From contig DGWD01000018.1 of NCBI GenBank assembly GCA_002395155.1, positions 1 to 63,710 on the forward strand: a stretch of 63,710 bases of DNA, given 5' to 3'. Positions 8,534 through 16,982 of the stretch are shown in pieces (the first letter of the stretch is position 1; each line of letters opens with the position of its first letter). The stretch comes from Treponema sp. UBA4267 (GTDB lineage Bacteria > Spirochaetota > Spirochaetia > Treponematales > Treponemataceae). The notes beneath the pieces were generated by a model, which was given only the letters and a program-made list of their open reading frames with translations, ran no database searches and was not told the DNA's origin. The translations under genes were made by a program, and so were the position numbers.

Positions 8534-9456
8534 GTTTCTATTGAAAAATTGTTTATATATGATTCATCGATCATTTTCTCATTAATTGAAAAATCCCAAC
8601 TTTCTTGATCTATTAAATCAATAACTCGATACTTATCATTAGGTATTCTTATTTCATTTTTTATATTTTTATTAGTTGTAAATAAAAATTTTTTCAAATA
8701 AAGAACTTCAAAAGTTCTCATAGTTAGACCACATTGTTTTGCGGTATTAATATCTAAGACACTTCTTGATTGTAAACACTTTTTGTAAAAGGCTTTATGA
8801 GACAATTTTATAAAATGCAAATATTTTAAAGGTAACTTTTTTTTATGATTTAACAATAAATTAATAAATGTCGTTATTGGTGTATATAAATATATTGATA
8901 AATTAAGGTTATTTTTTTTACAATGATTTAAAATTTTTAAAAGTATTTCCTGTCTATCTGCATTCATACTTCCGCAAAACAAAATATCATATTTCAATTT
9001 ATATGTTTTTTTTATATTTTCTTTAGTCCAAAATAGAGGCAAATAATTCAAGCCTAAAAGTTTACAGTCTTCCATATCAAATGAATAGACTACATCAAAG
9101 TAAGGAATTAACCTTCTATAATTTATGTATATTAAAGAATCCCATTGATAGAGTATTCTTTTTTTAAAAGAAACTTTTTTATATAATTTGTCATAAAAAT
9201 TTTTTGATAAATATCCAGAACGTATAACTATTAAAAAATCAAAATTATGTGTAATTTTACTTAAAACATAATCTTCATTTTTCGAATAATAATCTTCTAG
9301 TTTTGTTTTTTTTAAAATTCTATAGTATCTATCGATTAATGAATTTGGTTTTTCATCAATATACGTGACATCAAATCCTAAAGTTATATATGTTTCATTG
9401 ATTAATTTCTCATATCCAAAAAAAGATGGGCATATAAATAAAATAGATTGTTTCAT
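8503..9456 (-). CDS. Putative glycosyltransferase (CgeB/DUF3880-like)
   Basis: 317 residues, soluble. The N-terminus SILFICPSFFGYEKLINETYITLGFDV is a Rossmann-like start. The segment ILFCGSMNADRQEIL and the C-terminal pattern LDINTAKQCGLTMRTFEVLYLKKFLFTTN resemble CgeB-type or GT-B proteins in which a Thr-Arg-Glu/Phe motif binds the donor. Its ATG overlaps the upstream stop codon in an ATGA arrangement, so translation is coupled. Donor and acceptor are unknown, and the family assignment is by pattern only. Confidence 0.65.
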   Translation of the reverse strand: MKQSILFICPSFFGYEKLINETYITLGFDVTYIDEKPNSLIDRYYRILKKTKLEDYYSKNEDYVLSKITHNFDFLIVIRSGYLSKNFYDKLYKKVSFKKRILYQWDSLIYINYRRLIPYFDVVYSFDMEDCKLLGLNYLPLFWTKENIKKTYKLKYDILFCGSMNADRQEILLKILNHCKKNNLNLSIYLYTPITTFINLLLNHKKKLPLKYLHFIKLSHKAFYKKCLQSRSVLDINTAKQCGLTMRTFEVLYLKKFLFTTNKNIKNEIRIPNDKYRVIDLIDQESWDFSINEKMIDESYINNFSIETWCRNIITSN

Positions 9457-10586
9457 TTATAAAGCCCCTTATTTTTCATTTCTTCAAGTGATTTTTTGTA
9501 GTTGTCTTCTTCCAAAGGCTGAGTCAAAACCCATGTACAGAATTTCTTTAATCCTTCTTCAAAACTGTACTTTGGTACATATCCAAGGATATTTTGTGCA
9601 AGAGAAATATCTGCATAGTTATGACGAATATCTCCCAGTCGGAAATTTCCAGTAATTTTAATTTTACTTTCAGATTTGTAAAACTCTTTTAAGTATTTAG
9701 CAACTGTCATAACATCAACCGCCTTACCTGTTCCTACATTAAAAGCTTTGTATGCACACTTATCATTTTCAATTGCAAGAATGGTTGCATCAGCAACATC
9801 ATCAATGTAAACAAAGTCACGACTCTCAGTTCCATCTTCAAAAATATTTATGTCATGATTCTGACGTAAACTGTTACTGAAAATGGAAAGAATACCTGTA
9901 TACGGATTCTTTAGACTCTGGCCTGGTCCGTAAACATTCTGATAACGGAAACTTACAGAAGGAATATTAAGTGACTTACAAACGGTGTGAACAAGTTCTC
10001 CCTGTACCTGTTTTGTAATTCCATAAACAGAAGTTGGATGAATCAAACAATCTTCACTTGTCTTTACAAGTTCAGCATTTGCTCCGCATTTAGGGCATTT
10101 AACATTAAAGTCCCCAGAAAGCATATCTTTTTCTTCACGAACAACAGGATAAACGGTTCCACAATGAGGACAATTGTAGGTACCTTCGCCATAAATAGCA
10201 CGGCTTTCTGCAACAATTACTTTTTTAATACTATGTTTTTCATTCGCAAGAATATCAAGAAGGATAGCAGTTCCACCTATATTTGTGTTGCAATATTTAT
10301 AAATCTCATACATCGACTGGCCGGTTCCGGTTTCTGCAGCTAAATGAATAACAACATCTTGTCCATCAAGTGCTTTCTGCCAGTCTTCACGGCTTATTAC
10401 TGTCCCACGAATAAAAGTTACTTTTCCTTTTATTCTATTATATAACTCAGACTCATTAGGATTTTTTCCATGAATTTGTTCAGAAAGACAATCAAGAACA
10501 GTTACGTTATAACCTTGGTTCGCAAGCTTTAACCCAATGGTGCTACCTATAAATCCAGCACCACCAGTTATAAGTATATTTTTCAT
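9453..10586 (-). CDS. NAD-dependent sugar epimerase/dehydratase with a zinc-ribbon-like insertion
   Basis: 377 residues, an extended SDR. GGAGFIG at 8-14 binds NAD and Tyr188-x3-Lys192 is the catalytic pair. Between the ESRAIYGEG strand and the active-site Tyr there is an extra loop with CPHC (139-142) and CPKC (164-167), a likely structural zinc site. Similar Cys-bearing inserts occur in SDRs annotated as dTDP-L-rhamnose 4-epimerases, so a 4-epimerase acting on a 6-deoxy nucleotide sugar is a reasonable guess. It abuts the next SDR gene with no gap. Confidence 0.8.
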   Translation of the reverse strand: MKNILITGGAGFIGSTIGLKLANQGYNVTVLDCLSEQIHGKNPNESELYNRIKGKVTFIRGTVISREDWQKALDGQDVVIHLAAETGTGQSMYEIYKYCNTNIGGTAILLDILANEKHSIKKVIVAESRAIYGEGTYNCPHCGTVYPVVREEKDMLSGDFNVKCPKCGANAELVKTSEDCLIHPTSVYGITKQVQGELVHTVCKSLNIPSVSFRYQNVYGPGQSLKNPYTGILSIFSNSLRQNHDINIFEDGTESRDFVYIDDVADATILAIENDKCAYKAFNVGTGKAVDVMTVAKYLKEFYKSESKIKITGNFRLGDIRHNYADISLAQNILGYVPKYSFEEGLKKFCTWVLTQPLEEDNYKKSLEEMKNKGLYK

Positions 10587-11426
10587 TTATTGACCTTCAT
10601 TTAGTTCAAGAATTTTTTTAATTTTAGAATCATCTCCCCAAACAGCCAGAGAATCATAAGGTCTATCAGGAAATGCACCATATTCAAGTTTTATATCAAG
10701 AGAGTTATCTTTAATGAATCTTTCTACACGTGAAGCTAGTTTTTCAGGTTTTCCAGAGCAAGCATTAATAATTCCAAACTCACTATTATTCAATGTAATC
10801 GCAGCAACTTGTTTACAAAACTCATCAAAGTCTAAAAAATCATATTGATTTATACCAGAAGTAAAAGGAAATGTTTTTTTACCATCAAATGAAGCCTGTA
10901 TAATTTTTGAAAAAATTGAACATCCTTTTACTGTATTATCTACGATATAAAAACCACGAATCCATTGAAGTTTTGTTTTTGTTTCTTTTACCATTAATTC
11001 TGTCATTTGTCGTAATGCATTCTTTGCAATTCCATATAAAGAAAGAGGTTTGCAAGGAGTATTTTCATTGATACTTCCTTCATGAAATCCTACCTCGTGC
11101 ATACTGCCAAGAACAACAAGTTTTTCAACTCCTGAATCTACCATCTTTTTAAGAAAATCATAATGCTTAGGCAAGTCATGTATATGATTTTCAGAAGAAT
11201 GCTTAAATCCATCTCTCCAAGCAAGATGGAGTACAACATCAGGTTTTTCAAAATACTCATATGGCTTTTCTAAATCAAAAAGATTACCAGCTTTAGAAAT
11301 TACATTTTTATAATCATACGTAAAATCAGAAAAATCGGAAGCAATTATTTCAACATTACTTACAGAAAGCTCTCGAATAATACCATGTCCCATAAAACCA
11401 TTGGCACCAGTTACAAGTATTTTCAT
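10587..11426 (-). CDS. Extended SDR, NAD-dependent epimerase/reductase
   Basis: 279 residues. GANGFMG near the N-terminus is the dinucleotide-binding motif and SLYGIAK contains the YxxxK pair. It is shorter than 4,6-dehydratases, closer in size to nucleotide-sugar 4-ketoreductases. A GAAGGG Shine-Dalgarno precedes the ATG. It is followed immediately by the zinc-loop SDR, so the pair probably makes one deoxy-sugar donor. The exact substrate is not deducible. Confidence 0.75.
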   Translation of the reverse strand: MKILVTGANGFMGHGIIRELSVSNVEIIASDFSDFTYDYKNVISKAGNLFDLEKPYEYFEKPDVVLHLAWRDGFKHSSENHIHDLPKHYDFLKKMVDSGVEKLVVLGSMHEVGFHEGSINENTPCKPLSLYGIAKNALRQMTELMVKETKTKLQWIRGFYIVDNTVKGCSIFSKIIQASFDGKKTFPFTSGINQYDFLDFDEFCKQVAAITLNNSEFGIINACSGKPEKLASRVERFIKDNSLDIKLEYGAFPDRPYDSLAVWGDDSKIKKILELNEGQ

Positions 11427-11443
11427 TTTTTCCCTTCTAAATT

Positions 11444-11471
11444 GTTATAATAGTTCATTATAATAACAAAT
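11444..11471 (-). promoter_or_regulatory. AT-rich imperfect palindrome in an intergenic gap
   Basis: The 71-nt gap between the SGNH gene and the SDR gene contains an imperfect inverted repeat (TTGTTATTATAAT against ATTATAACAA) with TATAAT-like hexamers. It could be an internal promoter or an operator. No good -35 hexamer is seen, so this is weak. Confidence 0.25.
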
Positions 11472-11497
11472 CATATTATTTCAGTAAATCACCCAAT

Positions 11498-12589
11498 TTA
11501 CAACACGGTCTGATTTAATTTCTTATTAATGAAGTACGGAAGAAGCATAGAAAAATAAAATTTATGTCCATAATCAGTCGGGTGATGCATCCAGTCTACA
11601 GTCATATCTTCTATCAAATCCTTTTTTTGTGAAATTTTTTGAAATTCAGTGAAAATATCAACAAAAGGAACATTACAATTTTTGGCAACTGTTTCTATAA
11701 TTTTATTGTATTTGTTCGTAGCATCAGGATAAATTGTTTTTTCTAAATCCCACTCGGAATTTTGTTGAAAAAATCCTACCAATATTATATAGATTCCATT
11801 ATCTAAAAAATAATTACAAAGTTCCTGAAGTTTTGTTTCAAATATAGCTCCTGCTTCAACACCAGATAAATGGTCATTCATTCCGTATTCTATAACAACA
11901 GTATTATAGCCACCACTTATAACTTTTTCCTTACCTGCAAGAAGTAAATCTATTGACGAATCTGTTTGAGAGAAATTATTTACGATTATTTGATCTTCGC
12001 CGTATTCTGTTTTTAGAAAATCACGTAAAAGTCCTGCAAATCCATCTGTATCAGTTCCCTTAAAATACTGTGAAGTTGTTTGTGCAGCATTTGCTATAGA
12101 ATCACCAAATATGGCTATTTTTGGTAATTCCAATGCCTTATTTTCAAAAAAAGAGTTTTCAGATGGACTTATATTTATAATGTTTTCACTTGTAATGTAA
12201 TCTACATATATTTGCATTTGTCTGCATAACGGTGGATTTCTTGGCTCAGAATTGAATGAAAATGATCCATTTTCGTTAAAGTTTACCACATAATCCGCAA
12301 AATCTGGAATAGAAGAATTTATAGTTCTAGAGATTGTATTTAATTGAAGATTTATTTCATAATCATTTTTAGAAAAATAAACCTTGTTCCCCTGATTATT
12401 ATAACTATACACTGAAAGAATGTCTTTTACAGGATATAAAAAAACTTTTGATTCTGTTCTCCGTAGGCCAAAAGTTTCACCTATAATTATTGCGTTTTTT
12501 GCATCTATTATTGAATTATCACATTTACACGCCCCATAAAAAAAACATAAACATATTATTATAACCACGACTATTTTGTTAGATCTCAT
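11498..12589 (-). CDS. SGNH/GDSL-family esterase, probable lipoprotein
   Basis: About 363 residues from MRSNKIVVVIIICL; this ATG is preferred because GGGA lies 6 nt upstream and the alternative ATG 15 nt earlier lacks a ribosome site. A hydrophobic stretch ends in FYGAC, a possible lipobox. The catalytic domain shows block I IAIFGDSIAN (nucleophile Ser), block III GMND and block V DWMHHPTDYG (Asp-x2-His). It probably removes or transfers acyl groups on the exported glycan. It starts 4 nt inside the preceding acetyltransferase gene. Confidence 0.82.
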   Translation of the reverse strand: MRSNKIVVVIIICLCFFYGACKCDNSIIDAKNAIIIGETFGLRRTESKVFLYPVKDILSVYSYNNQGNKVYFSKNDYEINLQLNTISRTINSSIPDFADYVVNFNENGSFSFNSEPRNPPLCRQMQIYVDYITSENIINISPSENSFFENKALELPKIAIFGDSIANAAQTTSQYFKGTDTDGFAGLLRDFLKTEYGEDQIIVNNFSQTDSSIDLLLAGKEKVISGGYNTVVIEYGMNDHLSGVEAGAIFETKLQELCNYFLDNGIYIILVGFFQQNSEWDLEKTIYPDATNKYNKIIETVAKNCNVPFVDIFTEFQKISQKKDLIEDMTVDWMHHPTDYGHKFYFSMLLPYFINKKLNQTVL

Positions 12590-13155
12590 ATTTTTTCCCA
12601 GCATTTATTATCTGAATTATATTGCTTTATCACTTTTGCTGGATTTCCAACAGCTACGGAATAGTCAGGGATATCCTTTGTAACAACTGCATTAGCACCT
12701 ACAATACAATGTTTACCAATAGAAGCTCCAATTATACAAACATTCTCTCCAATCCATGAGTCATCACCAATACTTACAGACTTTTTTTGAACAATTGGTT
12801 GTTTCATTATTGCAATATTTATATCATTATAACCGTGTAAATTATCAGAAATATAAACACGGTCAGCAATAAGAACATTCTTTCCTATAGTAATACTCTT
12901 TGTTGCATAAATGTGTGCGAAATTACCAATAATCGTATAATCATTAATCATTAATTGTACAGTTTTTCCTGTTAATGGTAATGCTGCAAGCCAGGCTTTA
13001 TAACTAATTGATACATGTTTTCCAATATATATATTTTTTTTCCCATCAATTCGTAAAGGTAAAAATATTATTGACCTTTTAACTATCGCATTTTTAAAAC
13101 AAAAAAACAAATCTAAAATTGGTTGAGTTACTAACTTTAATAATGTAATAATCAT
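12586..13155 (-). CDS. Left-handed beta-helix O-acetyltransferase (WcaF/LacA type)
   Basis: 189 residues with hexapeptide repeats, for example IGKHVSI, IGKNVLIADRVYI, IGDDSWIGENVCI and IGKHCIVGANAVVTKDIPDYSVAVGNPAKV, the standard C-terminal signature of the family. Members transfer acetyl from acetyl-CoA to a sugar hydroxyl in the cytoplasm. It overlaps the Wzx gene by 4 nt. With the SGNH and MBOAT genes it suggests an acylated glycan. Confidence 0.9.
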   Translation of the reverse strand: MIITLLKLVTQPILDLFFCFKNAIVKRSIIFLPLRIDGKKNIYIGKHVSISYKAWLAALPLTGKTVQLMINDYTIIGNFAHIYATKSITIGKNVLIADRVYISDNLHGYNDINIAIMKQPIVQKKSVSIGDDSWIGENVCIIGASIGKHCIVGANAVVTKDIPDYSVAVGNPAKVIKQYNSDNKCWEKI

Positions 13156-14513
13156 TTTCTTAAATTACCTAAAATTTTTTTTTCAGATATTAATATATAT
13201 ATTGCATAAATTATTGTAATTCCAGTAAAAATATAAATGTTATTTGACATGAATATCCCTACAAAAAAAAATATAAACACTAAAATTAACCTTTTAAGAT
13301 TCCATGCAAAATACCCAAATTTTATTGCACACAAAAAAGAAAGAAACATTTGTATACTCATAGTTACGGCTACAGAAATTGCTGCACCCATTGACTGTAG
13401 CTTACTTATAAAGAAATAATTAAATAAAATTGAAATTGGACCTGTTATTGCAGTTATTAATAAAGTTATTTTTGTATTATATGAATATGCTAAGTGTGAA
13501 TTATTCATAGTTGAAATAGCAGAAAATAAAGTTGCAATTAAAAAATATGGTATAAATACAAGACCTGTTGCATATTTTTCAAACAAATAAATATATTTAA
13601 AAAATATAAAAATAAAAATAATAAATACCATAAGAACAAATGCATATAATTCAATAAATAAAGTTTGTATACTTTTTATTTTCTTATGATTCTCATATTC
13701 AGAATAAAAAATTGGCGTATAAGCAGTATTGAAACCTTGTTGAATAATTGTTGGCAATTGAGCTAAAGAAAAACAAAAACTGTATATTCCAACATCGCTC
13801 ATTGTTCCAAGTTTTGACATTACAATTTTATCACTTGTTGTTAGTAACCAAGACATAATTGGAAGACACATACAAGGAAGTGCAAATTTTAGAACCTCAA
13901 TAAATTTTAAAGGAAAAAGAACTTTGGGCTTTTTGATATAGTTTTTAATATAAAAAATTATTAGTATTGAAGATATAAAATTACAAATTAACAATGAAAT
14001 AAATCTAAATTCAACAGAAAGATGAATAACTACAACAAATAATATTACAAGTATTACATCAGAAATAACACTTATTAATGATACAGTCACATATTTTGAA
14101 CTTTTTTGTTCCATTTGTAGAAATGAAAGACCTATATTCTGTAACGATTTTAAATAACCAATAAACAAAATCATTAAAAATATACTTTTGGGTAATTCAT
14201 CGAAAAATGTACTTACAAAATAAAGAATCGTAAAAAGTATTGAAAAACAACAAACTAAAAAGAAATCGAACAAGATAATATTACCAAATATTTCTCTTTG
14301 ATCTGTATCTCTTAATTCATAGTAAAATCTTTGAACACTTTCGCAGAAGCCAAATGCGTAAAACATTGAAAAAAAATTTAAGTAAGCATAACCAAGTGAT
14401 ATAACACCGTATTCTTCCTGTGTATAATAATATGCTAAAACAAATGGAATTATAAAACCAGTTGCACGAACAAGAATATTGCTCATCGTATATTTTGAAA
14501 ATTCTTTTAACAT
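13152..14513 (-). CDS. wzx: Wzx-like polysaccharide flippase
   Basis: 453 residues with twelve or more hydrophobic segments and the MATE/MurJ-like N-terminus SNILVRATGFIIPFVLAYYYTQEEYGVISLGYAY typical of Wzx. It would flip the undecaprenyl-linked repeat unit to the periplasm. It overlaps the capsule-type transferase gene by 7 nt and the acetyltransferase gene by 4 nt. It is one of two Wzx-type genes in the locus. Confidence 0.9.
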   Translation of the reverse strand: MLKEFSKYTMSNILVRATGFIIPFVLAYYYTQEEYGVISLGYAYLNFFSMFYAFGFCESVQRFYYELRDTDQREIFGNIILFDFFLVCCFSILFTILYFVSTFFDELPKSIFLMILFIGYLKSLQNIGLSFLQMEQKSSKYVTVSLISVISDVILVILFVVVIHLSVEFRFISLLICNFISSILIIFYIKNYIKKPKVLFPLKFIEVLKFALPCMCLPIMSWLLTTSDKIVMSKLGTMSDVGIYSFCFSLAQLPTIIQQGFNTAYTPIFYSEYENHKKIKSIQTLFIELYAFVLMVFIIFIFIFFKYIYLFEKYATGLVFIPYFLIATLFSAISTMNNSHLAYSYNTKITLLITAITGPISILFNYFFISKLQSMGAAISVAVTMSIQMFLSFLCAIKFGYFAWNLKRLILVFIFFFVGIFMSNNIYIFTGITIIYAIYILISEKKILGNLRK

Positions 14514-15913
14514 TTTATTCTCTCAATATCAGAAAAATATAAATCAAATGATTTTATTACTGTTCTAAGATTCTGTTCATCATGATAATTCTCAGAATAA
14601 AAGATAGCAGTATTTCCTTCATATGTATTTGAAAATAACTCCATAAAATTTTCAAAATTTGATTTTATTTCCATGTTTTTATTTAAAACATTTTTTAAAT
14701 CTCTAATATTTTCTATTTTAAAAGTATTATAAAAATGCTCATAATATGGATGCCCAAAATAAAATACAGGTTTATTTAAAAGTAAAGCCTCAAATCCTGC
14801 ACTACCATTTATTGTTATTACACCTTTTGAATTCTTGATTATATTATAGCCAGATTCGTTTGCATTTATGAGTTTTATATTATTTATTTTTTTTAATTGA
14901 AAATAATCATTTGGATTTCTATATCCAATATCATGAGGATGATCTTTTACATATAAGTATGTATTTGGTGGTAAACTTGCAGCAATATTTTCAATAAGTT
15001 TAATCTGATTAGAGTAAATACCATCACCCCAAAAGAAAACAGCAGCTTCAGGTTCCAAATGAAAAGGATAAAAATAATAATTTTTACTTTTATCAAACGA
15101 GTCCCATTTAATTTTTGAATATAACTTAAGATTTTTATACTTATTAATACAAGATTTATCATTAACAATAAAATTATCAATATAATCTTCAAGGTTTGGA
15201 TATTTATTTTTATTCATTTTTATTGAAATAAATCTCTTTATTGCAGGTAATAAATATTTTATTGCAGATTTATTCTTAAACAATCCCCCAAAAAATACTT
15301 CTTGATTTTTTTTATTAAAGTCATCAATGAATTTTTCCGTTTCTTTTTTTAAGGTTATATTACATTCATTAGTAAAAAGTACACTCCCCCCCCAATAATT
15401 TGCAAAAAGAAGGTTTGTCTTATGTAACCCAGGAATTTGAATTTCACTTACATATAATATTTTTTTTTCTTTTGCTGCTACGGCACATAAATGATTAATC
15501 GATAATGAAACCATTTCATGTACAACAATATTTGGTTTTATCTTATCAAAGTAATCATTCCAAAAATTATATATAGCAGTAATAAGTCTTTCAGAATCTT
15601 CGTAAGACTTATATTGTAATGCTCTATCAACCTGAATAGAAAGATTTAAATTGAATCTATTATCAGTTGCTTTTTGAATTATTTTATCTAAATCATAATA
15701 ATCATTTTCGGAATAATCATATTTTAAGTAATTACATAAATTTTTCTTAAAATGTATAATTCGATCTTTTGAAATATTAAAATGATTAACTAAAATATTA
15801 TATTCTTTATCACTATATACAACATGAACAAATTCATATTTTGACTTTAATGCATTATCTATAGCACCGTACAGATAAACCAGATTACATCTAGAAAAAA
15901 AACATATTTTCAT
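14507..15913 (-). CDS. Capsule-polysaccharide-synthase-like transferase with an in-frame G8 tract
   Basis: 468 residues. The C-terminal half has the pattern YLYVKDHPHDIGYRNP and ITINGSAGFEALLLNKPVFYFGHPYYEHF, which matches the KpsC/KpsS-like capsule synthesis fold (GT-B, Kdo/nonulosonate-related transferases). A run of eight Gs at 15386-15393 encodes part of Trp174-Gly-Gly; a gain or loss of one G would truncate the protein near residue 176. In this sequence the frame is open, so the gene is ON. Extremely AT-rich otherwise. A nonulosonate donor such as CMP-legionaminate is possible but unproven. Confidence 0.72.
   Translation of the reverse strand: MKICFFSRCNLVYLYGAIDNALKSKYEFVHVVYSDKEYNILVNHFNISKDRIIHFKKNLCNYLKYDYSENDYYDLDKIIQKATDNRFNLNLSIQVDRALQYKSYEDSERLITAIYNFWNDYFDKIKPNIVVHEMVSLSINHLCAVAAKEKKILYVSEIQIPGLHKTNLLFANYWGGSVLFTNECNITLKKETEKFIDDFNKKNQEVFFGGLFKNKSAIKYLLPAIKRFISIKMNKNKYPNLEDYIDNFIVNDKSCINKYKNLKLYSKIKWDSFDKSKNYYFYPFHLEPEAAVFFWGDGIYSNQIKLIENIAASLPPNTYLYVKDHPHDIGYRNPNDYFQLKKINNIKLINANESGYNIIKNSKGVITINGSAGFEALLLNKPVFYFGHPYYEHFYNTFKIENIRDLKNVLNKNMEIKSNFENFMELFSNTYEGNTAIFYSENYHDEQNLRTVIKSFDLYFSDIERIKC
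15386..15393 (-). repeat. Homopolymeric G8 tract inside the capsule-type transferase gene
   Basis: Eight consecutive Gs on the minus strand (Cs on plus) within a region otherwise dominated by A/T. The tract is in frame here. Such tracts are known slipped-strand mispairing sites in phase-variable surface genes of other bacteria. Confidence 0.85.
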
Positions 15914-15926
15914 AATTTACTTTCAC

Positions 15927-16982
15927 TTAATTTTTATAAAAACCTATATTAGATAATTCAAAATCTAATGTAGAACTAAATTTATTTGAACCATTTATAT
16001 TTAAATGAGTGTCATCCATAAAATCATAAATATTAAAAAACTTATGTTTTGAAAAGTTTAGATATTTTGCATTCAATTGAGAAGCAAATAAATTATCTAT
16101 ATTCTCTTTTTGTTCTGTTTTATAGCAATTTATTTCAATATCACGTAATGGAAGCATTATTTGAATAATCTTAATATTTTTTTCATTAGCAAATTTTATA
16201 ATTTTTTGATATGCGGTTTTTTGTTCAATCAGAATATCTGAACTTCTTGTTAGAAAATCTCCTAATCCAGCCTTAGGTTGAGGATAAATCTTATATTGAC
16301 CACTTTCTGAAACATAAGATACTCTACTATCTTTTAAAATATATTTATAATATAAATATGAAATTGCATTATAATAATTGTAAATAAATAAAGTATTTAA
16401 TCGTTTATTTATTTTTAAATCAAAACTTAATTTTTCGTTATCGAATGATAAGTAATTACAATTGTTTAAAACTTCATCATATTCATTATCAAAATATAAA
16501 TCGTAAGTATTTTTCATTCCTGCAGAAATAAAAGAAAACTCAAAATAATCTACACCAAGAATAATTCGCTTTGGCAATTTATCAATTTTTTCTAAATATT
16601 TTAATTTATAATAACATTCAAGAAAACTGTCATTATCAAAAGCAAAATTATAACAATTTCCCGTTAATAACTCAGGATTAATTCCTCTATACAATCTTGA
16701 ATTACCTAAAATTATAGTGTCATAATTATTTTTGTTTATATAATCAAATTGTTGTTTAATTTGATTATCCATCGTAATTCCATATTCTTTTTTTGATAGA
16801 GCTGAATTACAAACTAACATCAAAAATAAAATACTACCTATTGGAAAGATAAAAGTAAAGATTTTGTGAAAATATATATATAAAATAGGTAATTGTTTTA
16901 TTTTCCATATAAAAAACAGTACAATATTAATAAAACAAAGTACTAAAATTAATATTAAAAATATCATTTTAGAATGCGGCAT
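15927..16982 (-). CDS. SGNH-like membrane partner of the MBOAT acyltransferase
   Basis: About 351 residues from MPHSKMIFLILIL. The ATG is preferred over an upstream TTG because GAGG lies 7 nt before it. Two or three N-terminal membrane segments (to about residue 70) are followed by an extracytoplasmic domain with IILGNSRLYRGINPELL (SGNH block I-like) and DDTHLNINGSNKF (Asp-x2-His block). This layout resembles AlgJ/DltD-type partners that complete MBOAT-driven O-acylation. Its start lies inside the MBOAT coding end. Confidence 0.72.
   Translation of the reverse strand: MPHSKMIFLILILVLCFINIVLFFIWKIKQLPILYIYFHKIFTFIFPIGSILFLMLVCNSALSKKEYGITMDNQIKQQFDYINKNNYDTIILGNSRLYRGINPELLTGNCYNFAFDNDSFLECYYKLKYLEKIDKLPKRIILGVDYFEFSFISAGMKNTYDLYFDNEYDEVLNNCNYLSFDNEKLSFDLKINKRLNTLFIYNYYNAISYLYYKYILKDSRVSYVSESGQYKIYPQPKAGLGDFLTRSSDILIEQKTAYQKIIKFANEKNIKIIQIMLPLRDIEINCYKTEQKENIDNLFASQLNAKYLNFSKHKFFNIYDFMDDTHLNINGSNKFSSTLDFELSNIGFYKN

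Noticed and set aside
13262..13274. Long A runs in the Wzx gene as phase-variation tracts
   Set aside because: A/T runs of this length are frequent in the whole AT-rich island and the frame is intact; nothing singles these out.
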